Below are positions 6,307 through 12,667 of a stretch of DNA of 17,837 nucleotides, one piece after another (the first letter of the stretch is position 1; the number at the start of each line of letters is the position of its first letter). Under the pieces are notes generated by a model. It did not search any database. It was given only the letters and a program-made list of their open reading frames with translations, and had not been told where the DNA came from. The stretch is from Candidatus Hydrogenedentota bacterium. Its GTDB lineage: Bacteria; Hydrogenedentota; Hydrogenedentia; Hydrogenedentales; CAITNO01. The position numbers were made by a program, and so were the translations under genes. The stretch lies in contig JAKPUV010000032.1 of NCBI GenBank assembly GCA_029554925.1, positions 1 to 17,837 of the forward strand, in the 5' to 3' direction.

Positions 6307-7373
6307 ACCGTCTGCTCGCCAAAAAGATGCCGTTTTCCGTGCCCGGTGTGTGCGCCCGGGTTCACGATCCCGCCGTCTTCTCCGCCCTGCTGTCCGAGGC
6401 GGCCAAAATCGCCCTCGGGCAGGACGACGAGCATCTCTGCGTCGTTGCGGATGCGGAGACGCTGAACTGGCTCCCCGCCGCCTCCAAAACCGTGCACGGG
6501 CGCGCGCGCGCCTACTGCCTGGCCGACTGCCGTGGCGAGGGCGCCTGCCCCCCCGGATTCTCCTGCGTCCAAAGTGTCACCCCGCTCGGCCCGGGGGACC
6601 GCGTTTTCGCGGCCCTGTCCCCCGAGATCAGCGTGGCGCTTTTCGCCTGGGAACCCGCGGCCACGTCGGAGGAGGGGTTCTTCCACGGGGGATGGACCGT
6701 GCAGCGCTCGACCGTGGCCAACCTGGCGAAAATGGTCCTCGGGGCCGAGGCGATGGCGGGGTGCCAGAACGGAACCCACCAGGACGCCGGGGAGGCCAAC
6801 CCCGCCCTCACAACGGCCATGCGCCTGACCTCCCTGCAGACGGAAGCCCTGGAACGGCTCGCCATCACGGACGAGCTGACCGGCGCGCGCAACCGCCGCT
6901 ATGTGCGGGAGCGTCTCGACCAGGAATGCGAGCGCGCCGCGCGCTACCAGATCCCCCTGTCCTGCATCATGCTGGACGTGGACGACTTCAAGATGGTCAA
7001 CGACACCTGGGGGCACGCGGCCGGGGACGCCGTGCTGAAGGAGCTGTGCCGGCGCATCCTCCGGCACATCCGCAAGGTGGACCTCCTCGCCCGGTACGGC
7101 GGGGAGGAGTTCGTGGTGGTGCTTCCGCAGACCGGGATGGACGGGGCGATGCTGGAGGCCGAGCGCATCCGCAAAGCCCTGTCGGGGGCCCCCTTTGAGC
7201 ATCTTCCCCCCGGAATGCGCATCACCGCGAGCCTCGGCGTGGCCCTGTACAATCCCGAAACCATGGACGGGGGCGCGGACTTGTTGAAAGCCGCCGACGC
7301 GGCGTTGTATCGTGCAAAGGGCCTCGGCAAAAACCGTTGCGAGGCGTTTCAGGAAAAGGAAGAAAAGACATGA
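6303..7373 (+). CDS. GGDEF-domain diguanylate cyclase with Cys-rich N-terminal region
   Basis: The C-terminal half of this 356-residue protein (about 185-350) is a complete GGDEF domain that should make cyclic di-GMP from two GTP. ITDELTGARNRRY opens it and LDVDDFKMVNDTWGH carries the metal-binding Asp residues. The signature is the active GGEEF (266-270), and RKVD (257-260) sits five residues before it, exactly the inhibitory I-site. The N-terminal 180 residues match no sensor domain I can name. They contain four clustered cysteines (72, 76, 82, 88; spacing CX3CX5CX5C) and lack transmembrane helices. A short linker helix (about 168-188) joins them to the cyclase. The stop overlaps the next gene as ATGA. 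The start is uncertain because no Shine-Dalgarno precedes 6303; Met9 (6327) is the alternative. Confidence 0.93.
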   Translation: MNRLLAKKMPFSVPGVCARVHDPAVFSALLSEAAKIALGQDDEHLCVVADAETLNWLPAASKTVHGRARAYCLADCRGEGACPPGFSCVQSVTPLGPGDRVFAALSPEISVALFAWEPAATSEEGFFHGGWTVQRSTVANLAKMVLGAEAMAGCQNGTHQDAGEANPALTTAMRLTSLQTEALERLAITDELTGARNRRYVRERLDQECERAARYQIPLSCIMLDVDDFKMVNDTWGHAAGDAVLKELCRRILRHIRKVDLLARYGGEEFVVVLPQTGMDGAMLEAERIRKALSGAPFEHLPPGMRITASLGVALYNPETMDGGADLLKAADAALYRAKGLGKNRCEAFQEKEEKT

Positions 7374-7936
7374 GACTTTCCCCCCTGGCGGTGCTTGCGG
7401 TCGGCGCGGTGTTTTGCGTGGCGTTCGGAGGGTGCTCGCTGATCCCCCGCCCCCTTGTCTCCCATCGCGTGGACTATTCCGGCCTTCAGGAGGGAGACCT
7501 CCGCGGGGCGGCCGAGGCCGTCGAGGCGGCGGTCAAGGCGGGCAACCGCGACTTCGTCCCGGAGAACAGGGGCGCCATCGTGCTGGACACCGAGGAGATC
7601 GCGCAGGCCGTGCGCACCCGCGCGGCGCGGGCGGAGCTGGTGGCGGAGCTTCTCGCGAGCGGGTTTGCCGTCGAGCAGCGCAACGGCCTCATCTCCCTTG
7701 TCCGCGGATCGGCCTACAAGAAGGCCACCACCTCGCGGGAACGGGACAAGAACGCCCTCGTTGTCATGAGCGAGAATGCCAACCGGTGGACCATCTATGA
7801 GGGCGTTCAAAACGCCTCCAATCTCAAGTCCAAGGCCCTGGGGGCCATTCAGGACGCCTTCTACCAGGCCCGCATCGCCCAGTTGAGCCCCGGGGCGAAG
7901 TACGAGGACGCCGAGGGGAACCAGGTCACGAAGTAG
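7370..7936 (+). CDS. Small lipoprotein of unknown function (possible distant YdbL/DUF1318 relative)
   Basis: The 188-residue product begins with a lipoprotein signal peptide, MRLSPLAVLAVGAVFCVAFGGC, with Cys22 as the predicted lipidated residue. The mature part is helical and charged. It has RGAIVLDTEEIAQAVRTRAAR near the middle and ends with SENANRWTIYEGV and a Gln/Ala-rich helix. The run of SENA(N/D)R, then a Tyr, then a basic or amphipathic helix recalls YdbL/DUF1318 proteins, but this is recall-level similarity and weak. I chose ATG 7370 because it begins the signal peptide and overlaps the GGDEF stop (ATGA); an in-frame ATG at 7337 lies inside the GGDEF gene. Co-transcription suggests an envelope role tied to c-di-GMP output, which is inference. 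It converges on the peroxiredoxin with a 6-bp gap. Confidence 0.8.
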   Translation: MRLSPLAVLAVGAVFCVAFGGCSLIPRPLVSHRVDYSGLQEGDLRGAAEAVEAAVKAGNRDFVPENRGAIVLDTEEIAQAVRTRAARAELVAELLASGFAVEQRNGLISLVRGSAYKKATTSRERDKNALVVMSENANRWTIYEGVQNASNLKSKALGAIQDAFYQARIAQLSPGAKYEDAEGNQVTK

Positions 7937-7942
7937 GCCCCC

Positions 7943-8422
7943 TCAGAGCCCGCGCACTGCTTCCAGCACCTCGTCCGCGTGGCCTTCCGGCTTGACTTTC
8001 GGCCACACGCGGGCGATGTTGCCGGCGGCGTCCACCAGGAAGGTGGCCCGCTGAATCCCCATGTAGGTCTTTCCGTACATGCTCTTCTCCACCCAGACGC
8101 CGTAGGCCTCGGCCGCCTCGTGCCGCTCGTCCGAGAGAAGCGTGAAGCCAAGGCCGTACTTCTTCTGAAACTTGCAGTGGGAGGCGGGGGAGTCGGGACT
8201 GACCCCCAGCACTTCCGCGCCCGCCCGGGCAAAGCCCGCCCCGAGCGCCTCAAACCCCTTCGCCTCCACCGTGCATCCGGGCGTGTCGTCCTTGGGGTAG
8301 AAATAGACGACAACCGGTTTTCCGCGCAGGGCGGACAGCGTTACCGTCTTGCCGTTGCCGTCGGGAAGCGATATTTCGGGGGCCTTCTCCCCGGGGGCGG
8401 GCAGGCATGCTGTCTTGGACAT
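7943..8422 (-). CDS. bcp: Thioredoxin-dependent peroxiredoxin, Bcp/PrxQ type
   Basis: This 159-residue cytosolic thiol peroxidase reduces H2O2 and organic hydroperoxides using thioredoxin. VVVYFYPKDDTPGCTVEA carries the peroxidatic Cys50 within the PxxxTxxC motif (Pro43, Thr47). The conserved Arg lies in GIQRATFLVD (about residue 124). The usual resolving Cys five residues after Cys50 is absent. Cys83 in SPASHCKFQKKYGL is the likely resolver, as in PrxQ variants with the resolving Cys in helix alpha3. Cys6 is outside the fold. The start is supported by AAGGAG (8 nt before the ATG). It lies 61 bp downstream of the unknown minus-strand gene and may share its transcript, and it is nearly tail-to-tail with the lipoprotein gene. 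Confidence 0.95.
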   Translation of the reverse strand: MSKTACLPAPGEKAPEISLPDGNGKTVTLSALRGKPVVVYFYPKDDTPGCTVEAKGFEALGAGFARAGAEVLGVSPDSPASHCKFQKKYGLGFTLLSDERHEAAEAYGVWVEKSMYGKTYMGIQRATFLVDAAGNIARVWPKVKPEGHADEVLEAVRGL

Positions 8423-8483
8423 GGCGTCTTCTCCTTTTCAAGGGGAAACATCCCGCCAAGCGCCGCCATTCCGCCGCAACGGA

Positions 8484-9053
8484 TCAAACCTCCAGGAGGC
8501 CCCGGAGCCGCCGGTCCACCGCTTCCAGCGAGGGCAGCGCCGTGCCGTCGCCCGTCTGGGGGAGCATGCCGGAGATGCCGTCCAGCACGGCCAGCATGAC
8601 CCCCGCCCGCCACCGGGCGGCGGGACGCGCGGCCTCGTCCTGGAGATAGGCCACATCCCGCAGCAGGGTCCGCCGCGCCTCGCCGTCCACCGCGCAAAAC
8701 TCCGCCTCGTCGGCCAGTTGGGCGAGCAGCAGGGGGAGATCGGCGCGCTCGGCCTCGCACTGGTCCGGCAGCGGGGGATACTTCGCGTCGAACAGCGTCC
8801 TGTTCTCGACCAGGTCTATCCCGTCCGCGGTGATGCGCGCGCCGGAGAAGAGGGGGGGGCGGTATCCGAGCATCATCTCCACCAGACCCCGGTCGGAAAG
8901 GTAGTGCATGTTGAACATGAGGGAGCGCCGGTCCCCGTCCACCTTTGGAAGAAGCCGCTCCGGCTCCACCATCTCCAGCGGGTCCTCCCGGTACTGTTCA
9001 TACAGCGCCTTGAGCAGCGTCCGTCGGATATGCCTGTAATGACGGTCGGACAT
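8484..9053 (-). CDS. Unknown protein with possible N-terminal winged-helix domain
   Basis: I do not recognise the family of this 189-residue protein. The first 85 residues look like a winged-helix module. A basic first helix (MSDRHYRHIRRTLLKALYEQ) is followed by a likely recognition region (SLMFNMHYLSDRGLVEMMLG) and the wing-end phrase ITADGIDLVEN (about 74-84), which is common in YjcQ-like and other wHTH proteins. The C-terminal half is helical, acidic and Leu/Ala-rich, and could mediate oligomerisation. No export signal or membrane helix is seen. I chose ATG 9053 because TATAAT stands 6 nt upstream, consistent with a leaderless mRNA; the frame extends to 9113, but that part would be upstream of or within the promoter. 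A transcription regulator is plausible, perhaps of the divergent leuA, but this is unproven. Confidence 0.75.
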   Translation of the reverse strand: MSDRHYRHIRRTLLKALYEQYREDPLEMVEPERLLPKVDGDRRSLMFNMHYLSDRGLVEMMLGYRPPLFSGARITADGIDLVENRTLFDAKYPPLPDQCEAERADLPLLLAQLADEAEFCAVDGEARRTLLRDVAYLQDEAARPAARWRAGVMLAVLDGISGMLPQTGDGTALPSLEAVDRRLRGLLEV

Positions 9054-9059
9054 GTCCGG

Positions 9060-9065
9060 ATTATA
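9060..9065 (-). promoter_or_regulatory. Consensus -10 box placed for a leaderless mRNA
   Basis: TATAAT on the minus strand ends 6 nt before the ATG at 9053, with CCGGAC between, so the transcript should begin at or very near the start codon. No Shine-Dalgarno fits and the -35 region is poor. This is the second such arrangement in the window. Confidence 0.55.
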
Positions 9066-9130
9066 CCGCAGGCCAAAAAGGCGGCGCACGGAAGCCCTGT
9101 GACGCGGAAACAAAACGGCGGCCCGGCGGG

Positions 9131-9177
9131 TTCTTAATTCAATAAAAATTGCGGCTCGGCGGGGAAAGCTCTATAAT
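9131..9177 (+). promoter_or_regulatory. leuA promoter with AT-rich upstream element
   Basis: TTGCGG (9149-9154) and a perfect TATAAT (9172-9177) are separated by 17 nt. The preceding 20 bases (9131-9150) are strikingly AT-rich for this genome and fit an UP element. The start near 9184 gives a leader of about 55 nt ending in AAAGGA (9226-9231), 7 nt before the leuA ATG. The leader has a small CCCG/CGGG dyad (9208-9220), but I see no leucine-rich leader peptide or T-box. Confidence 0.7.
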
Positions 9178-9238
9178 TTCCCCACCGACACCCCGCCGAC
9201 CGTGAATCCCGGCCAACGGGAACGCAAAGGAACACACC

Positions 9239-10789
9239 ATGACGGAAAACGTGCATATTTTCGACACCACCCTGAGGGACGGCGAGCAGTCCCCCGGCGC
9301 GAGCATGGACGAGGCCACGAAGGTGCAGATGGCGCTCCAGCTGGACCGGCTGGGCGTGGACGTGCTTGAGGCGGGGTTTCCGATCGCGTCGCAGCAGGAG
9401 TACGACGCGGTGAGACGGGTCGCGGGCGCGGTGAAGCGGGCGAGCGTGGCGGCCCTGGCCCGCGCGCTGGACAAGGACATCGAGCGCGCCGCGTCCGCGC
9501 TGGAGCCGGCCGTCCGCCCGACGCTGCACACCTTCATCGCCACTTCGGAAATCCACATGGAGCACAAGCTCCGCATGAGCCGCCAGCAGGTGCTGGACAA
9601 CGCGGGGAAGGCCGTCGCGCTGGCGAAGAAACTGGTGTCCCGCGTGGAGTTCTCCGCGGAGGACGCCACGCGGTCCGACTGGGACTTTCTGGCCCAGGTC
9701 ACCGCGGTGGCGATTGAGGCGGGCGCCGACGTCATCAACCTGCCGGACACGGTGGGCTTCACGACGCCGGACGAGATCCGGGAAATGTTCCGCCACGTCA
9801 TCGCCAACGCCCCGGGCTCCGACCGAGTCATTTTCTCCACGCACAACCACAACGACCTCGGCCTGGCCGTGGCGAACGCGCTGGCGGCGGTGGCGGGCGG
9901 CGCGCGCCAGATCGAGTGCACGGTGAACGGCATCGGCGAGCGGGCGGGCAACACCTCCCTGGAGGAGGTGGTGATGGCCATGCACGTCCGCCATGACACG
10001 TGGCCCTTCGCGTGCGGCGTCATCACCGAGGAGATCGTGCCGGCGAGCACGGCCCTCAGCAAGCTGACCGGGCTGGCGGTGCCCTACAACAAGCCCATCG
10101 TGGGCCGCAACGCCTTCGCCCACGAGTCGGGCATCCACCAGCACGGCATGATCGCCAACCGCAGCACGTACGAGATCATGACGCCGGAGTCCGTGGGCCG
10201 CAAGCGCAGCGAGCTGATCTTGGGCAAGCATTCCGGCCGCGCGGGCCTCGCCAAGCGCTGCGCCGAGCTGGGCTATGAGCTGAGCGAGGAGGAGGTGACC
10301 CAGCTCTACGAGCGTTTCATCGCCCTCGCCGACAAGAAAAAGGAGGTCTTCGACGACGACCTGCGCATGCTGGTTCTGGGCGTGCAGCAGGAGAGCTTCG
10401 AGGTCTTCCGGCTGGAGCAGGTGCACATCTCCGGCCACGACCCCGCCATGGCGCTCATCAAGCTGCGCCGCGGCGACCAGCAGCTGATGGACACCGCCGT
10501 GGGCGACGGCCCCGTGGACGCCGCCTTCCGCGCCGTCGAGCGCATCGTCGGCGTTTCGGGACGCCTGGAGCAGTTTGAGATCCGGGCCACCACGCCCGGC
10601 AAGGAGGCCCTCGGTGAGGCCTATGTCATCGTCACCTTCGACGGGCGGCAGTACCGCGGCAACGGCGCGAGCACGGACATCATCGAGGCCTCGGTGCTCG
10701 CCTTCCTCAACGCGGCGAACAAGCACATCGTCTACAACGAGTCGCAGCAGCAGGCCTCCAGCCGGAGGAACGGCGCCGGCGAGTCGTGA
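9239..10789 (+). CDS. leuA: 2-isopropylmalate synthase
   Basis: The 516-residue enzyme condenses acetyl-CoA with 2-oxoisovalerate to give 2-isopropylmalate, the first committed step of leucine biosynthesis in the cytosol. The catalytic TIM barrel begins IFDTTLRDGEQSPGASM with Arg13 and Asp14. The metal-binding HNHNDLG has His202 and His204, followed by VNGIGERAGNTSLEE (229-243) and HESGIHQHG (about 295-303). The C-terminal region (about 385-500) is the LeuA allosteric dimer domain, including VGDGPVDAAFRAVERI, so leucine feedback inhibition is expected. The length is normal for bacterial LeuA and excludes a short citramalate- or homocitrate-synthase-type protein lacking the regulatory domain. 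It has its own strong promoter. No other leu genes are in the window, so the pathway is split here. Confidence 0.97.
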   Translation: MTENVHIFDTTLRDGEQSPGASMDEATKVQMALQLDRLGVDVLEAGFPIASQQEYDAVRRVAGAVKRASVAALARALDKDIERAASALEPAVRPTLHTFIATSEIHMEHKLRMSRQQVLDNAGKAVALAKKLVSRVEFSAEDATRSDWDFLAQVTAVAIEAGADVINLPDTVGFTTPDEIREMFRHVIANAPGSDRVIFSTHNHNDLGLAVANALAAVAGGARQIECTVNGIGERAGNTSLEEVVMAMHVRHDTWPFACGVITEEIVPASTALSKLTGLAVPYNKPIVGRNAFAHESGIHQHGMIANRSTYEIMTPESVGRKRSELILGKHSGRAGLAKRCAELGYELSEEEVTQLYERFIALADKKKEVFDDDLRMLVLGVQQESFEVFRLEQVHISGHDPAMALIKLRRGDQQLMDTAVGDGPVDAAFRAVERIVGVSGRLEQFEIRATTPGKEALGEAYVIVTFDGRQYRGNGASTDIIEASVLAFLNAANKHIVYNESQQQASSRRNGAGES

Positions 10790-10808
10790 CCTGAAGCGGG
10801 GCACAAAG

Positions 10809-10838
10809 TTGACTTTCCGGCCCGGCGTCAGGTATATT
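10809..10838 (+). promoter_or_regulatory. Promoter of the tRNA-Gln / tRNA-Glu unit
   Basis: TTGACT (10809-10814) and TATATT (10833-10838) are 18 nt apart, each one base from consensus. The predicted start is within a few bases of the tRNA-Gln 5' end at 10849. It begins 19 nt after the leuA stop, so the tRNAs do not depend on leuA transcription. Confidence 0.75.
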
Positions 10839-10848
10839 CTTGGCGCAC

Positions 10849-10924
10849 TGCCGGATGGCCAAATTGGTAAGGCTCCTGACTCTGGATCAGGTAACTCTAG
10901 GTTCGAATCCTAGTCCGGCAACCA
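10849..10924 (+). tRNA. tRNA-Gln (anticodon CTG), CCA encoded
   Basis: The acceptor arms TGCCGGA (10849-10855) and TCCGGCA (10914-10920) pair fully. The anticodon stem CCTGA/TCAGG encloses the loop CTCTGGA with anticodon CTG. The T-arm has GGTTCGAATCC. The discriminator is A10921 and CCA is encoded at 10922-10924. Confidence 0.95.
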
Positions 10925-10938
10925 GACAGTTTAATCCC

Positions 10939-10957
10939 CGCCGGGGGTTCCCCGGCG
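10939..10957 (+). other. Stem-loop in the spacer between the two tRNAs
   Basis: CGCCGGGG (10939-10946) and CCCCGGCG (10950-10957) form a perfect 8-bp stem with a 3-nt loop. There is no T-tract, so an RNA processing signal or structural spacer is more likely than a terminator. Confidence 0.55.
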
Positions 10958-10968
10958 TCCCATACAGC

Positions 10969-11043
10969 GGCCCGCTCATCTAGGGGTTAGGATGCAAGAT
11001 TCTCAGTCTTGTCACAGGGGTTCGAATCCCCTGCGGGCTGCCA
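10969..11043 (+). tRNA. tRNA-Glu (anticodon CTC), CCA encoded
   Basis: GGCCCGC (10969-10975) pairs with GCGGGCT (11033-11039), with a G-U first pair. The anticodon stem CAAGA/TCTTG holds the loop TTCTCAG with anticodon CTC. The T-arm is AGGGG-TTCGAAT-CCCCT. The discriminator is G11040 and CCA is encoded at 11041-11043. Confidence 0.95.
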
Positions 11044-11054
11044 TGGAAATCACA

Positions 11055-11089
11055 GGACCCGCGAGGCGACTCGCGGGTCCTTTTCTTTT
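11055..11089 (+). terminator. Rho-independent terminator of the tRNA unit
   Basis: GGACCCGCGAG (11055-11065) and CTCGCGGGTCC (11070-11080) form a perfect 11-bp stem. It is closed by a GCGA tetraloop of the stable GNRA class and followed by TTTTCTTTT (11081-11089). Confidence 0.92.
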
Positions 11090-11115
11090 GGCCGGGACCC
11101 CAAAACGTGCATAAT
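11087..11115 (+). promoter_or_regulatory. Weak candidate promoter of the sulfatase gene
   Basis: CATAAT (11110-11115) is five of six to consensus. TTTGGC (11087-11092), 17 nt upstream, is a poor -35 that overlaps the terminator T-tract. The leader would be about 30 nt, with AGGAG (11139-11143) 9 nt before the ATG. Confidence 0.35.
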
Positions 11116-11152
11116 GGCGCCGTGCGAACAATCAGGCCAGGAGACCGCCCAG

Positions 11153-12631
11153 ATGAAGACCGCCCCCCTCCACCGCCGTGAGTTCATGGCCGCCGCGCTG
11201 GCATCCCTGCTTGCCTGCGCACCGGGGCGTCCGGAGAGCGCCGGAGCCCCCGCCGCGTCCGGAAAGAAGAACGTCCTGTTCATCGCGGTGGACGACCTGC
11301 GGCCGCACCTCGGCTGCTACGGGCACAACGAGGTCATCACCCCGAACATGGACCGGCTGGCGGCCCGCGGGATGGTGTTTGAGCGCGCCTACTGCCAGAT
11401 GGCGATCTGCATGGCGTCGCGGGCCAGCCTGCTGAGCGGATACCGCCCCGACAAGGGGGAAATATTCAAAAACGGCCCGCTGTACAAGCACGTGCCTGAC
11501 GCCCTGCCGCTAAACCAGCACTTTCTCAACCATGGTTACGAAACCGTGACCATCGGAAAGATTTACCACCACAAAAGCGACGAGAGGCGGGGCTGGAGCC
11601 GCGAGGCGTTCCACGCAAAGGGGGGATGGACCGGAAGGGGGTATCTCACGCCCGAAGCTGTGGCCCTGGTCCGGGAATTCGACGAGAAACACCCCAATGC
11701 CAGCCGGAAGGGCATGGGCCCCGCCTGTGAGTGCGCCGATGTTCCCGACAACGCCTATGAGGACGGCCTGGCCGCCGACCGGGCGGTGGAGGAGTTGAAC
11801 CGGCTCCAGGACCGCCCATTCTTTCTCGCCGTCGGCTTTCACAAGCCCCACCTGCCGTTCAACGCGCCCAAGAAATACTGGGATCTGTACCGGGAGGAGG
11901 ACATCCGGCCGGCCGACAACCCCTACGCCCCGAAAAACGCCCCCAAAGACGCCCTGACGGACTGGGGCGAACTGCGCGGATACCACGGCATCCCGGAAAG
12001 CGGGCCCCTGCCGGACGATCTGGCGCGGCGGCTGATTCACGCCTACCGCGCCTGCGTGTCCTACACGGACGCGCAGATTGGGCGCGTGCTTGACGAGCTG
12101 GACCGTCTGAACCTGCGCGAAAACACCATCGTCGTGCTCTGGGGCGACCACGGCTGGAAGCTGGGAGAGCACGGGATGTGGTGCAAGCACACCAATTTCG
12201 AGCTGGACACCCGTTCAACGCTTCTGGTCAGCGCGCCGGGCATGAAGGCCCCGGGGGCGCGCACCAGGGCGCTCACAGAGTTCGTGGACGTCTATCCGAC
12301 GCTCTGCGACCTCGCGGGGCTCGAAAAGCCCGCCCATCTTGAGGGGGCAAGTTTCGCACCCCTGCTGGACGACCCGGCGCGAACGTGGAAGGGGGCCGCC
12401 TACAGCCAGTATCCGCGGGGAACGATCATGGGGTACTCCGTGCGCACCGAACGCCACCGCTACACCGAATGGCGCCGCATCGGCGAAAAGGATGTCAAGG
12501 CGCGCGAGTTGTACGACCACGAGAAAGACCCGGACGAAAACCAAAACGTGGCGGAAGAAAAGGAGAACCGGGAGATTGTGGAGCGGCACGGCGAACTGCT
12601 GAAGAGGGGGTTCGCCACGATCCCGCGTTGA
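11153..12631 (+). CDS. Iduronate-2-sulfatase-like type I sulfatase, predicted Tat lipoprotein
   Basis: The 492-residue protein is a formylglycine-dependent sulfatase that should hydrolyse sulfate esters of polysaccharides outside the cytoplasm. LFIAVDDLRPHLGCYG gives the metal-binding Asp47/Asp48. The active-site signature is CMASRASLLSG, with Cys86 predicted to become formylglycine. HKPHLPFNAPKKYW (His230 onward) and DHGWKLGEHGMWCKHTNFE (Asp332/His333 onward) closely resemble human IDS and SulfAtlas S1_7-type enzymes. The C-terminal LYDHEKDPDENQNVA block is also typical. The N-terminus MKTAPLHRREFMAAALASLLAC has twin arginines and a lipobox ending at Cys22, so Tat export and lipidation are likely. 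I chose ATG 11153 from AGGAG and this signal; the upstream frame crosses the tRNA terminator. The exact substrate is unknown. Confidence 0.94.
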   Translation: MKTAPLHRREFMAAALASLLACAPGRPESAGAPAASGKKNVLFIAVDDLRPHLGCYGHNEVITPNMDRLAARGMVFERAYCQMAICMASRASLLSGYRPDKGEIFKNGPLYKHVPDALPLNQHFLNHGYETVTIGKIYHHKSDERRGWSREAFHAKGGWTGRGYLTPEAVALVREFDEKHPNASRKGMGPACECADVPDNAYEDGLAADRAVEELNRLQDRPFFLAVGFHKPHLPFNAPKKYWDLYREEDIRPADNPYAPKNAPKDALTDWGELRGYHGIPESGPLPDDLARRLIHAYRACVSYTDAQIGRVLDELDRLNLRENTIVVLWGDHGWKLGEHGMWCKHTNFELDTRSTLLVSAPGMKAPGARTRALTEFVDVYPTLCDLAGLEKPAHLEGASFAPLLDDPARTWKGAAYSQYPRGTIMGYSVRTERHRYTEWRRIGEKDVKARELYDHEKDPDENQNVAEEKENREIVERHGELLKRGFATIPR

Positions 12632-12667
12632 CGGGGGCGGTCCATGTGGCCGGCGAACGCGCGGGAC

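Noticed and set aside
4865..6322. Long minus-strand frames opposite the L,D-transpeptidase
   Set aside because: Shadow frames with biased composition. The plus strand encodes intact LysM and YkuD motifs.
9184..9238. Leucine attenuator, T-box or riboswitch in the leuA leader
   Set aside because: The leader is only about 55 nt with a 4-bp dyad and no leucine codon run or T-box core.
11009..11152. Upstream in-frame extension of the sulfatase
   Set aside because: It begins inside tRNA-Glu and crosses the terminator. The Tat signal and Shine-Dalgarno start at 11153.
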